A DNA stretch of 64,000 nt from Mytilus californianus (GCF_021869535.1 NW_026262712.1:105397640-105461639), one strand, 5' to 3'. Counted from the stretch's first letter, positions 51,201 to 59,954 are shown. Translations and numbers: made by a program. The notes: generated from the letters alone by a model not told the origin.

Positions 51201-54200
51201 AGTCCTTAGTCAACAATAGTCCTCAGTTAACAATAGTCCTCAGTCAACAATAGTCCTTAGTTAACAATAGTCTTCAGTCAACAATAGTCCTTAGTCAACA
51301 ATAGTCCCCAGTCAACAATAGTCCTCAGTCAACAATAGTCCTTAGTCAACAATAGTCTTCAGTCAACAATATTCCTTAGTCACCAAAAGTCCTCAGTCAA
51401 TAATAGTCCTTAGTCAACAAAAGTCCTCAGTCAATAATAGTCCTTAGTCAACAATAGTCCTCAGTCAACAATAGTCCTTAGTCAACAATAGTCGTCAGTT
51501 AAAACAATAGTTCTTAGTCAACAATAGTCCTTAGTCAACAATAGTCCTCAGAAGATAATTTACCTGGTTCTGGTTCTGTTCTGCATTTTACACCAGCATA
51601 ATCTTTGTGATCAAAATTACCGTAAGGACCCCATGTGAATGTACAGTCGCTCATATTATATGCCTTAAAAGGACAATGAATCTCATCAATCCAGATTGGA
51701 CCTTGTCCCGGTGGAAATTTGTCCAACTTTGGAGTTCCACCATATCTTTAAATATAGAACATTAGTCTCGTTTATTTTAGTATGCAAGTCGACGTTATAT
51801 TCTGTCCTGATATTATTTTATTGAAGACTTTCAACATTTTGAAGATAAAGTGATAATCACTGAGAGAGTTTCGTCTCAGATTATCGGAAATTACTAAAAG
51901 TATACGTTGTTTGTACTTTTAACTTATCCAACAAAAAATCAGATATTACATGTTGTACACTCATGACAAGGCTGGTTCTAGATGACAAATGTTGAAGGTT
52001 GACACATTCTCATATCTATTTGCAGGGCAATAATATTTTATTTTATTGTTCCGAAATATCTTCAGATATATACAAAATTTCAAGATTAAGAATTCAGTCC
52101 TATTTAAAGTTAAATTCTATATCTAGGTCTATATAGATCATTTTAGAAGTCCCACTTTCCTACATATTTAACCTAACAACAACAACGACAGCAATAATCA
52201 TAATTATTATTATTACTATTATCACGTGACTCTCAATGTTTCTAATGACAAAAATTTGGTATTTCAAAGTATAAAGAATGACTAAATCTATAAGGATAAA
52301 AAATAATATTCATGATACATGTAAAAATAATGATAATAATAGAAAACCACACGCTTTGAATATTATTTAAACTTTTGGAGACGTTAGATATCTAAAGCAA
52401 AGAAATAAAATAAAAACAAAGAAATAACCGAGAATATGTCACAGGGCCCTGCTCGCACTTTCACATTTCCGTGTTCGGTTTACAACGTAACCAGAGACAA
52501 AGCCTTTTTTAGAAAGTTCACATTATAATGAACATGTGTTATAAGGTTTCAAGTTGAGGTCAGCTCAACTTCATGATCCTATACCATAAACCGAAATTTT
52601 AACCTAATACGGGACTAACGGACGGACGGACAAACAGGTAGGAAAATTTAATGCAACCTCTACTATCGGAATCGGGCCCAAGTATAGTATACGTTTATGT
52701 AGTTCCGTCAATTTTTTTTTCTATTGATGCGCCGAGGCAACACAAATTACTGCGCCGTCCAAACTTTCCGTTCTTTCAAAATTAAACGCTTATTTACTAT
52801 CGAGAACAGATTAAAAAGGTTATCGGGTCAAAAAGACATAAATTAATATATATTTTGGTTCAGAATGTCAACAAGTCAGCGGGACAAAAGGACAAGAAAA
52901 TTTGGCGGGAAATGAGTCTCTCTAGATTTTTCATACATTTAACATTGGCACCTTTTTTCTTTCAAAAACTTTAAAAAAAAAAAATTAACAAGGCTTTTTA
53001 AGATTTTCAAAAATGTCTTTTAAACTATATGTAATCTTTATTTAAAATTATGAAAAGAAAAGTCAGGGTTTTTCGGACAAAGTTAATGGCACGACATGGA
53101 TAAATCTAGAGGTTTCCGAATAACTGAAAAAAAGTGAAAAACGAGATCAGCGAACACTTTTTGTCGTTTATTTGAATACAAAACAGCAAACATAACAATT
53201 GGGAGTACCCTGTTAACATTTTTTTAATCCTATAAATCTATAAAATATTAATTTAGTTCTTACAACAAAATACAATTGAATTAACGATAAAAAGAACACT
53301 ATGGATTTACTTAAACAGTAGTAGCTATAGGTGTTATCGACAACCACAAAAAATTGAAAACATAGTGTGAAGTATTCAAATGTCTTACTTTTTCATATAG
53401 AATTTTAATAGATTGTTAGGTGAGTTTTATTTCCAAAGACAATTTTAAGGTACTGAAAAGAACACGACTATTTTCTTCCTGTTTATTTTCCTAGTATTTT
53501 TTCCGACCTATGACCTTTACTGATTAACTTTTTGAAATTGTCTGCTACATTTTTGTATCATAAAATTTCAGCCAAAGCATATATTGATTTTAAATGCAGT
53601 GTAATATGAATAATGAAACAAAAAAAAGGTCTGGGAACACCTTTATATTTCTACTTTTGTAAAATGTTTGGACCAGAAATAATCAATCTGATTACGAAAT
53701 ATATCCACGTAAGTCATGTTGCCCGCCACCATTGTTCAAAACTTGATTTAATGATATCCCATAACGCCATTTTAAAATCTTACATTTGTTGTTCAATAAT
53801 CAGGAGTTTACAATCCCCCAACGATTACTACTTGACAGTGGTTTTTAGAGGTAAACATTAAATAATATATACAAGACTAATCCATATTTTATTTGATTTT
53901 ACATTCGTATGAATTAAACAAAAAGAATATACTGGACACATCTCACACTTTCACTAATTACAAACACACTACAACTTTCCGTGAGTATGTGTGCATGTCG
54001 ATACATTATGTAAATACAATAAAGAACTGCTTGCTACATGTGACAGTGGCTAACATAAAGTATAATGAAAATATAAATGATAAATCACGAAAAATATTCT
54101 ATACAGTGGAGCCGAGAATTGTTCATAAACATTTGCACTATTATTTTTGTTTGCAATATTAATTCATTAGACTAGTATCTTTTTATTATGGATATCATTT

Positions 54201-57200
54201 CTTAACTAACATTAAAATAAACAACAAATGTACAAACTCTTCGTCGAACAAAATCTTTTTCTTACTGATGCTGAATTGGTCATTAGATCATTCTTAATTA
54301 TACAATTGTTTAGGGAATTTACACTAACCTATATCCCAGCATCCTGCACATTACATCCGCCTCTTCATATCCGAAACTTTTTGGTGACACAGTGCCCCAT
54401 GTGTTGTTGTGTTTTACCTCAATCCGTCCTTCATGCTCAACATTAGAAGCTGCTAGTCGTACACTTGCATGTGAGTTCTCTAAAATAATGAGACGAATGG
54501 TATATTGGAAACCTTTTTATAAAATATTTCTGAACTCTCTGTTCAGGTCATTTGTGTTGTAGTTCCTTAAACGTTTGAAGTTGTGTAGCTTATTTATAGG
54601 ATATCCTTAATATACGTAAAAATAAATAACCTATAATATATATATGTTGTGTACAAGTTATCATTTTGTACAAATTATAATTTGTTCAGAAGAATTGTAC
54701 AAATTATAATTTGTATTTTGACTTTGTACAAATTGTAATTTGTACAAAAAGTACTTGTTCAAATTACAATTTGTACAAAATTTGACTAAAATTCACTTCT
54801 AACTTGTACAATAATTTAGTATGGATATTTTGTTATTGATACACACTATAGAATTTTTATTAAATAACCACACAATAAACCTTATTTACATAATACAAAA
54901 ATAGTTATGTATCATTTGTTTGAGCATGTGAGTGAATTATGGCATCGGGAATTGCACAACATCTTTTGCTTTTCACATTTACATTTAGAAGTGTTGCACC
55001 CCACTTTGCATTTATATGAAAGAAACCCCTGACGGACCCTGACCAGCAGTTTTTGAAACCTTATTTACAAAATAAAAAAATAGTTCTGTATCATTTGTTT
55101 GAGCATGTGAGTGAATTATGGCATCGGAAATTGCACATCTTTTGCTTTTCACATATACATTTAGAAGTGCTGTACCCCCCCCCCCCCCCCCCTGTGCATT
55201 TACATGAAAGAAACCCCTGACGGACCCTGACCACCAGTTTTTGAAAGCCGTTTAACTGATTCATGTAGCGAAAGTTGAAGCTCAGGAACCGTTGCTACGA
55301 ATACAGATGTGTCTTTAACAGCTTCAATTTAATTTCTCAACAAATATCCTGTTAAAATTCCTATAGCTGTTCCAATGCGGTACCCAAATTCCCCAGATTC
55401 AATAATTACACCTAAGATATTTCTAGGATCAGTTGGGGCACGACCAAACTGAGGAATTGGTATAATGGCATTATTCCCCATAGCAAGTTCTGATAATTTA
55501 CGTTCCGTTTTCTTGGTTAGATATTCGGCTTGGATCTTTTGGCCAGACAGTGCACGCTTCCTGGCACATATGATTGGTGTTTCAACGTCAGTGTCATCCT
55601 GGTTGTCACTGAGGCCAATTTCTATTATACTATCAGAATTCTCACTACGGCCAATTTCTATTATACTATCAGAAATGTCACTGGGCCTTTTTTTATTATT
55701 CTATCAGAATTGTCACTGAGGCCAATTTCTATTGTACTATCAGAATTAAATGACATGCATGTATCATTTACATTTCCTGTCTCCATCTGGGTATTTTTGT
55801 ATTTTGTAAATAAGGTTTATTGTGTGGTCATTGAATAAACATGCTATAGTGTGTATCAACTCTTTTTTTTATACCAAAATTCATACTATAAATTATAGTA
55901 CAAGTTGTAAGTGCATTTTAGTCAAATTTTGTACAAATTGTAATTTGTACAAGCACTTTTTGTACAAATTACAATTTGTACAAAGTCAAAATACAAATTA
56001 TAATTTGTACAATTTTTTTGGACAAATTATAATTTGTACAAAATGATAACTTGTACACAACATATACATATATGTAGGACTCTAAAGTGCGATGGTACTC
56101 TAAAGTGCGATGGTCACGCTAAAGTGCGATGGTCTACGCTAAAGTACGATGTTGTCTCACGCTAAAGTGCGATGGTTGCTTGTTTGCTAAAGTACAATGG
56201 TATAGCACGCTTAAGTGCGATGGAACAATAGGGTAAGGTTCGAGGGCTTAAAACATTAAAGTACATGGATGTTAAAATAAGTACCGGTAGGCTTAAGTGA
56301 TTGTTTCTAAATTTAGAAGACCGACCACGTAATAATTGCTAAAAAGGTAATGTAGGTGTCACAAAATACTATATTTCCTTTAAATGATTTTTTAACAATT
56401 CGGGCGTATTAAATATTTGGATAATTGGTGTAGCTTACCGTTCACACAGTCTATCACTAATGTGAACACCTCCCCTTACAGTCGTCATTGTAAATTACAA
56501 ATAAAAAATTCGTTCATTGTCGGAATATGTAACATTTATTTGTTTAAGCTTTGATTTAAATGAGAGAGAAAGGCGATGTTCTCCGAGCTTTCTCCTTTTT
56601 CGTAGCGAGTACAAATCCATGTTATATTTTCCTACAATGTACAAACTAATAGCCGACAACTTATAATTTACGCATGAAAACATGTACCTTTATTTTACCG
56701 ACGTTACTTATCAATAAAATCGACAATATTTTAACGGGGACCGCAAAGTAAACTGCAAGTTACATAAACAATGATTTATATGTATCCGTTCGTTTCCAAT
56801 AGAAGCAGGATACAGGATACTTATGCGTATACTATTTTGTATCTATATAGTTAAATGATGGACTGCAGGACACAAGTCCTTCTTCCAGCACCCGAAAAAA
56901 AAACCACATTTGCTTCAGCCGACAAAGCACGGTTAGGTTTGAAATTAAGTCATGGACATTTGGTTTAAAAGTTGTTCATTTTTGGTTTGTAAAAACGAAT
57001 GTTAACGTCATAATTCAACTACGTTTCTTACGTCTATACTTTCGCGGACCATCAAACTTTAGGGTATGGAGGCATCGCACTTTAGCGTGACCATCGTACT
57101 TTAGCGTCCCCATCTCACTTTAGAGTCCTACATATATATGTATAATGTACTTGTAATTCGGTATAGATATGAACATGTTTATCAGAATTCTTGTTCGGTA

Positions 57201-59688
57201 CAATTTTCACGTTATGACACATGTAGCAGCACACTTACTTGTTCAAACAAAATAACAGTAACATTGATGCTTTTTAATGTTGAATCTTAATGATTAAATA
57301 AAGATATGTGTAAAGACCAGGCAGGGTCCAATATAATGGTGACAAATACAAAATGAAGGAGAGATTTTATCGTTTCAACTCAATTAAAACATTGGTGCAA
57401 CTGAAATATATGAAATCATTTTTTTTTTTAAATCTCTCCGACTGGGGTCTTGTGAGATATTTGTTGTTAAATTTTATAAAGATCATACATGTATTATAAT
57501 TTCAAGAGTTTTTTCTTTTTTGTAATGCAATCTATATCATTCAAATTTCCTAACGCGCGTCTGACATGCTAACTTATTAGCCTGGAATTATTTATGAGTC
57601 TTTTTTAGCCTTTGCTTTAGTCCCTTTTTGTTTACATAGCTCATCATACAGCGCTCATTGGCTGTTGCAACGTTTTACTATGAGCGTTTCTGTAGACGAT
57701 GAACCCAGAAATGAACACAGCGAAACATACTTTTATCGAACTAATGAGCAACAGGTGAAACATTTTGGATGATGTTATGAGGGTCTGAATGGGGTCCTTA
57801 ATTTTGTATTCTTTAATTTTTTTGCTATTTTTCTCTATTCTTTATCTTGGGCCCATTATTCTTTCTTTTTTTTTTGTATATTTTAGCACCCCGTTATTCT
57901 CTTTTCTTTAGTATTTGGCCTTTCTCTATTCTCTATGTTTGGCCAATTATACTTTATTCTTTAATCCCCATACAGATCCTCATATTATTGGGAGGACATG
58001 TCTTGGTGGAACAAATATATAAAGCGAAATTGGACACAAAACTTTTCTTGACTGGGGACGATTCAGAACTTGACATGTTGTATTTGTGTTTATGACTCAT
58101 TACATATACCCCACATGATCTTTATTCAGAAGTTTTCAGGTAAAACACACATTTTATGGTTTTTTTTATATATATAATAAGATTTATTAAAAATTTCTGT
58201 CGTACAAACGATTTTCTCAAACCTATTTCTGCTTTTGTCCAACATCTGACTGCTAACACTGAATAAAACCCATCACACTGACAGGATGTACATTGCTCTC
58301 CCCACGCCTCGTGTGAACACTGTTCGAGATGTGTAGCATTTTCAGGACATTTCAGATTTTGTATAAGCTCTCTCAAGAATAAATGTTTGAAATCTGGATT
58401 GAATTTAACGCCACCAAAGCTGAAAAAATAAAACCTCTATAGTCTTCTTGAAGAATTTGAGCAGCGTGTGAAGTGCAAAAAGATGCATCGAATGTCGATA
58501 AGATTCGTAGCAAATAATGATTTATTTGATTTATAAGATAAATGATAATTATCGCAATGATCTGTTTAATCGGTTTATCGATGAAAAATACTCTGTGATA
58601 GCTGAAAATAAATTATTTTGCCAAAGACAGGATGAAAATAAATAATCTGAAACACAAAATTGTGAACAAAAGTGAAAGCGGAAAAAATAAGCATGCGTAG
58701 TAACAGATAAAAATAAATAGTCAATCCGGAAAGAAATTCTCCTGCTCCCTCGAATATCAAATATCCGTCCCTTTATATCAACGGACATGAGGCTCGATAA
58801 ACCGGGGAGCAGGTGTGGTGTGTACACGTCCATTTTCATTGAACTAGTACACATTTTGTTAAGGGGACAGCTGAAGCCCGCCTCCGGGTGCGGGATTTTC
58901 TCGCTGTGTTGAAGACCCATTCGTGGCCTTTGTTTGTTTTCTGCTCTTTGGTCGGGTTGTTGTCTCTTTGACACATTCCCCATTTCCATTCTCAATTTTA
59001 TTCCTCATACTGCTGCAACACATAATATGTATACAATTAAAATATACAAATTAAAGCATTCTATCTTCGTCTTGGTAATTGTAACAAAGTTTAAAATTGA
59101 GAATGGAAATGGGGAATGTGTCAAAGAGACAACAACCCGACCACAGAACAGACAACAGCAGAAGGCCTTGTTTGTTTGTATTTTTGTGCAAAATTCATAA
59201 AGTTGATTTAAATATTCATATTAACAATAAAGGTCTTTACATTTTTTCATTTTTGGGAAAACTTTCAATTATATTTGAATATACTTTCGTCCGTACCTTT
59301 AGTAGTAAACAAATCTCTAAATATCAAAATGATAAACACGCTGAAGCATGGAAAGTTTTGCATTTCCAATGCAATTTAGGGTAAAACATTTTTGATAAAA
59401 AAATAGTTTTGGTGCTTCTAAAACATTCTTTTATATCTTATACATTTGAATATGCATATTCATATGATTGTCATAACTGAATACCTGATAATAACGCTTA
59501 TTAAGTGAACTTTACCAACCTTATAACAAAAGAACTTTTTACTCACTTATGTCCAAGCATTTTACAAAGAACATTGACTTCTCTATGTCCGACCCCATGA
59601 TAACAAATTGTACCTATCTGTCCGTTGTAAAATACTTCAACAGTTCCTTCCAGTAAATTTTGTGGTAATCGGATAAGGTTGACAGGAA
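35770..59688 (-). CDS. Multi-domain SRCR receptor-like gene, 5'-partial
   Basis: Ten exons encode five SRCR domains (scavenger receptor cysteine-rich; ligand-binding modules of innate immune and endocytic receptors). Exons, 5' to 3': 59547-59688, 58223-58419, 54329-54479, 51564-51745, 49422-49572, 47210-47418, 38303-38456, 37694-37872, 36088-36219, 35770-35977. All have GT donors and AG acceptors on this strand. Every domain is two exons: introns inside domains are phase 2, between domains phase 1, so domains are interchangeable cassettes. First-half exons are 142, 151, 151 and 154 bp (all 1 mod 3) except the last, 132 bp, which carries a frameshift. Second-half exons are 197, 182, 209 and 179 bp (all 2 mod 3). 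The stop follows domain 5 at once, with no membrane segment, implying a secreted protein if translated. Exon 1 here begins in phase 1, so further 5' exons (signal peptide, maybe more domains) lie upstream and were not found in 59.7-64 kb. Confidence 0.85.
36410..36577. repeat. Tandem repeat, 56-bp unit x3
   Basis: TATAACTGAATACATCTACT followed by GGCGGGGCACCTGACTAGGA and ACAGGTAAAGATTACC occurs three times with almost no divergence. The unit contains an R1-like GACTAGGAACAGG block. It lies in the intron between SRCR domains 4 and 5. Confidence 0.9.
37466..37530 (-). repeat. R1 5'-end fragment, minus orientation
   Basis: TGACTTGGATTAAGAGTTGT then CTCATTGGCACTCAAACTAC is the reverse complement of the R1 start; it lies in the SRCR gene intron. 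Confidence 0.7.
37694..38456 (-). CDS. SRCR domain 4 (exons 38303-38456, 37694-37872)
   Basis: First half: YEVKLIGRSLNEGQLRIEYN, NSWYSVCSLLGNWQGVRPTT and AAVVCRQLGY, closing with the canonical CRQLGY. Second half: NGGEYRFINIDQPDLWIGLD, CNGKEMNVGQCNYLMTHTYC and YLNAVYIKCYE. The domain-internal intron is short (430 bp). The next intron upstream is the largest in the window (38457-47209) and hosts several transposons. Confidence 0.87.
38698..40482 (+). mobile_element. Decayed LINE antisense to the SRCR gene
   Basis: The reading, across several frames, is LNRNKAADNFGINAEK (38698-38780), then GVR-stop-GGTISADLYKLYVN, PLLNLLCETGIGGHICNISC and TYADVVALIANN, where the catalytic YADD has become YADV. 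Then come LMGAGLHKRNGLDPETVITL, YIRPILTYGLEILLP, a zinc-knuckle-like CKICDKEDETIEHLLISC (about 40150-40200) and a C-terminus NFISLHVEPACRSLIYKMHM ending 40482. Many stops and shifts. It sits in the 8.75-kb intron between domains 3 and 4, on the opposite strand to the host gene. Confidence 0.8.
40560..41438. other. Intronic, nothing recognised
   Basis: AT-rich DNA after the LINE; the frame at 40719-40925 has no recognisable domain. Confidence 0.45.
41439..41600 (-). mobile_element. Solo 3' tail of Penelope-like element
   Basis: GAGAGGCGAAAGATACCAAC and ATTCAAACTCATAAGTCGAA then GAAAACAAACTGACACTGCC match the tails at 13704 and 18336 and share their terminus. Confidence 0.7.
41615..44433. mobile_element. 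2.8-kb TIR element, TAA duplication, G-run ends
   Basis: Left GGGACCGGTCATTATTTATC + TCCAGGGGGGGCCGGC and the inverse right end give a ~36-bp TIR differing by one G. TAA flanks both sides (41612-41614, 44434-44436), a 3-bp duplication as in PIF/Harbinger (TWA). Subterminal GGGGGGTCAT-type boxes recur at the left (41650, 41690, 41725) and GGGGGTCAA boxes at the right (44290, 44350), all G-rich on the plus strand. The interior has no transposase frame but holds a ~200-bp tandem array. It is a non-autonomous element; superfamily is tentative. Confidence 0.75.
42425..43085. repeat. ~200-bp tandem units inside the TIR element
   Basis: About four diverged units carry CAGATAGTCA[CT][CT]TTTAAAA, TTTTCATATAACTCTACAGC and GAATGCCAGGTTGTTTGG. 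After an interruption rich in G/C homopolymers (43130-43160) a fifth partial unit (GGATTTAATAAAAAGGTTAA) follows. Confidence 0.8.
44437..44889. other. Intronic, nothing recognised
   Basis: No exon or repeat identified. Confidence 0.45.
44890..45430. repeat. Repeat R4, second diverged copy
   Basis: It starts TTATAGGATTAAACGACTTT, contains AATGCGTTTAATCCTTATAA and ends AATATGCAAATCATATAAGA, like 32690-33455. The long central hairpin of the other copy is degraded here. Confidence 0.6.
46009..46337. mobile_element. MITE-like element with AAGGTGGTACC end
   Basis: The left AAGGTGGTACCGAACACCTT and right GTAGTGTTATGAACAACCTT are imperfect inverted copies, and the interior (AACTGCATTGGATGG, GGAAGGGGCTGAATAGTAAC) recalls a known mussel MITE family (from memory). 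The open frame across it is incidental. Confidence 0.55.
46472..46690 (-). mobile_element. Solo 3' tail of Penelope-like element
   Basis: GAGAGGGTAGATACCAAAGG, AATCATGGCAAAAAATGAAA, GTGATTCCAGGTGCTCAGGG and GCACCTGTCATGTTGCT follow the tail layout at 13704-13935. Confidence 0.7.
47210..49572 (-). CDS. SRCR domain 3 (exons 49422-49572, 47210-47418)
   Basis: First half: DPETKFRLIGPKSAEGEGRL, YFKYGHWGTVCKAYMGTSEA and AFCHLLGY. Second half: NGGYILQNQDTRNAYKFYGP, MEYLDCPWNTTDIETCQTRN and CDAHTNDAALKCRT. The second half is the longest of the set (209 bp), with an insertion between the second and third Cys. The phase 2 intron separates the halves as in the other domains. A tRNA-like SINE lies just upstream of the second exon, in the domain-internal intron (47505-47705). 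Confidence 0.85.
47505..47705 (+). mobile_element. tRNA-derived SINE
   Basis: A TAGCTAAGTATTTCT A-box-like segment (about 47526) and GATCGAATCCCGCTC B-box (about 47580) have tRNA-like spacing, followed by a unique body (CGGTCGGAGGGTCTATCTGA) and an ATTGATAACAATAAAG tail. It is not a functional tRNA: the acceptor stem is not conserved. It lies in the domain 3 intron of the SRCR gene, antisense to it. Confidence 0.6.
48687..48770 (+). repeat. R1 5'-end fragment
   Basis: AGATGTTGTATGATTGCCAA and ACAACTGTCCACCAGAGTTC then ATAGCAACCGTACGGTATT match R1. Confidence 0.75.
49640..49840 (-). mobile_element. Solo 3' tail of Penelope-like element
   Basis: AATCATGACAAAAAAAAAAC, CACTACATAGAAAAACTAAA, CCCGGGGTGGTGGCAGGTGC and TTCGGAAGGGTATTAAGCAG follow the same tail layout; it lies 68 bp from the SRCR domain 3 first exon. 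Confidence 0.7.
50040..50310 (+). repeat. Dispersed repeat R1, diverged
   Basis: GTTAATGAGACGACTATAAA, GATTCAAGAGAAAACCAACG and ACAGGCTCGTGACTTGGAAT align with R1 in order. Confidence 0.6.
51121..51550. repeat. 17-bp minisatellite abutting an SRCR splice donor
   Basis: About 25 copies of CAACAATAGTCCTCAGT, mostly alternating CTC/CTT variants, end 14 bp from the 5' splice site of the exon 51564-51745. On the transcribed strand the intron therefore starts with a short unique stretch and then the repeat. Confidence 0.95.
51564..54479 (-). CDS. SRCR domain 2 (exons 54329-54479, 51564-51745)
   Basis: First half: SHASVRLAASNVEHEGRIEV, HNNTWGTVSPKSFGYEEADV and MCRMLGY. The usual Cys after WGTV is replaced by Ser. 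Second half: GQGPIWIDEIHCPFKAYNMS, DCTFTWGPYGNFDHKDYAGV and KCRT, the most canonical SRCR end in the gene. The donor at 51563 is followed within 14 bp by a ~430-bp minisatellite. The 2.6-kb intron within the domain also contains a GGACGGACGGAC-bearing repeat. Confidence 0.88.
52495..52690 (+). repeat. Dispersed repeat with GGACGGACGGAC box
   Basis: GAGGTCAGCTCAACTTCATG, CGAAATTTTAACCTAATACG, GACGGACGGACAAACAGGTA and CAACCTCTACTATCGGAATC form a block that I recall as a widespread mollusc repeat. Not matched elsewhere in this window. Confidence 0.45.
52700..54328. other. Intronic, nothing recognised
   Basis: AT-rich intron of SRCR domain 2; the frame at 53613-54162 lacks recognisable domains. 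Confidence 0.45.
54883..55246. repeat. ~180-bp direct duplication inside the Ginger-type element
   Basis: Both units hold ATAGTTATGTATCATTTGTT / ATAGTTCTGTATCATTTGTT and ATGAAAGAAACCCCTGACGG, separated by about 185 bp. The second unit has a C18-20 homopolymer at 55171-55190 where the first has CCCC. Confidence 0.9.
54905..55765 (-). pseudogene. Integrase-like transposase C-terminus with CXC motif
   Basis: On the minus strand, after CMSFNSDSTIEIGLSDN, a 12-residue repeat (NSDSIIEIGLSD type, 36 bp) occurs four times, with one 1-nt loss. It continues in frame with DVETPIICARKRALSGQK, NNAIIPIPQFGR and APTDPRNILGVII, a segment I associate with KRBA2/SCAND3-type integrase proteins. After stop TAA (near 55338) the frame still reads IEAVKDTSVFVATVPELQLS, and then, shifted, YKCKVGCNTSKCKC and CNSRCHNSLTCSNK, a CXC-type Cys-rich tail. 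The tail is present twice because of a 180-bp duplication. The catalytic DDE core is absent, so it is non-functional. Confidence 0.6.
56077..57128. mobile_element. 1.05-kb TIR element with CTAAAGTGCGATGG subterminal array
   Basis: The left end GGACTCTAAAGTGCGATGG is mirrored at the right (CTCACTTTAGAGTCC) and TA flanks both sides. The left end bears about seven direct copies of CTAAAGTGCGATGG within 150 bp. The right end bears three inverted copies (CATCGCACTTTAGCG). The interior has no identified coding sequence. TA targets fit Tc1/mariner but the subterminal arrays are unusual for it. It starts 10 bp after the TATA duplication of the Ginger-type element. Confidence 0.75.
57140..58222. other. 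Intronic; T-rich repetitive patch 57790-57960
   Basis: At 57790-57960 the motif TTCTTTAATTTTT/TCTCTATTCTTTAT recurs irregularly. Nothing else was recognised. The frame at 57847-58095 is incidental to the T-rich repeat. Confidence 0.45.
58223..59688 (-). CDS. SRCR domain 1 (exons 59547-59688, 58223-58419)
   Basis: The first half reads PVNLIRLPQNLLEGTVEVFY, NGQIGTICYHGVGHREVNVL and CKMLGH, with the expected GTVEVFYNGQ start and two Cys. The second half continues in phase with FGGVKFNPDFKH, LRELIQNLKCPENATHLEQC, HEAWGEQCTSCQC and ending VRCW. The acceptor of the first exon lies in the terminal unit of a ~43-bp minisatellite. The donor of the second is AATAG/GTTTGAG. The extra CTSCQC Cys cluster is unusual for an SRCR fold. 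Confidence 0.85.
58850..58998 (-). repeat. R2 5'-end fragment, minus orientation
   Basis: CGCCTCCGGGTGCGGGATTT, GTCGGGTTGTTGTCTCTTTG and CACATTCCCCATTTCCATTC are the reverse complement of the start of 22485-22620. Confidence 0.85.
59094..59168 (+). repeat. R2 5'-end fragment, plus orientation
   Basis: AATTGAGAATGGAAATGGGG to AACAGACAACAGCAGAAGGC is virtually identical to 22485-22560. With 58925-58998 it forms a 75-bp inverted repeat, spacer 95 bp. Confidence 0.85.
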
Positions 59689-59907
59689 CTGGACAAAATA
59701 AAGAGAATGTTTGAGAACGTGTTTACAGGAACTGGACAAAATAAACAGAATGTTTGAGAACGTGTTTACAGGAACTGAACAAAATAAAGAGAATGTTTGA
59801 GAACGTGTTTACAGGAACTGGACAAAATAAACAGTGTTTACAGGAACTGGACAACATAAAAAGAATGTTTGAGGACGTGTTTACAGGAACTGAACAAAAT
59901 AAACAAT
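59680..59907. repeat. 43-bp minisatellite spanning an SRCR splice acceptor
   Basis: ACAGGAACTGGACAAAATAA followed by ACAGAATGTTTGAGAACGTG TTT repeats about five times, including a shortened unit. On the minus strand each unit contains TATTTTGTCCAG/TTCCTGT, the acceptor of exon 59547-59688 (AG at 59690-59689). The functional acceptor is in the unit nearest the exon. Confidence 0.9.
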
Positions 59908-59954
59908 ACAAAATATGACATAATATAAGTTTGGGAGTAAGTTCATGAAAATTG

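Larger units (their letters stand above)
54645..56062. mobile_element. Ginger-type TIR element, 1418 bp, TATA duplication
   Basis: The two ends are inverted copies over about 265 bp, starting TGTTGTGTACAAGTTATCAT. TATA flanks both (54641-54644, 56063-56066), a 4-bp duplication. Each TIR itself contains several palindromic TTGTACAAATTATAATTTG / TACAA boxes. The centre holds a minus-strand coding remnant resembling the C-terminus of a retroviral-type integrase transposase. Termini starting TGT, a 4-bp duplication and an integrase-like ORF fit the Ginger superfamily. Located in the intron between SRCR domains 1 and 2. Confidence 0.75.

Noticed and set aside
51121-51550. CRISPR-like array of short repeats
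   Set aside because: Units are contiguous 17-mers without spacers in a eukaryotic intron; it is a minisatellite.
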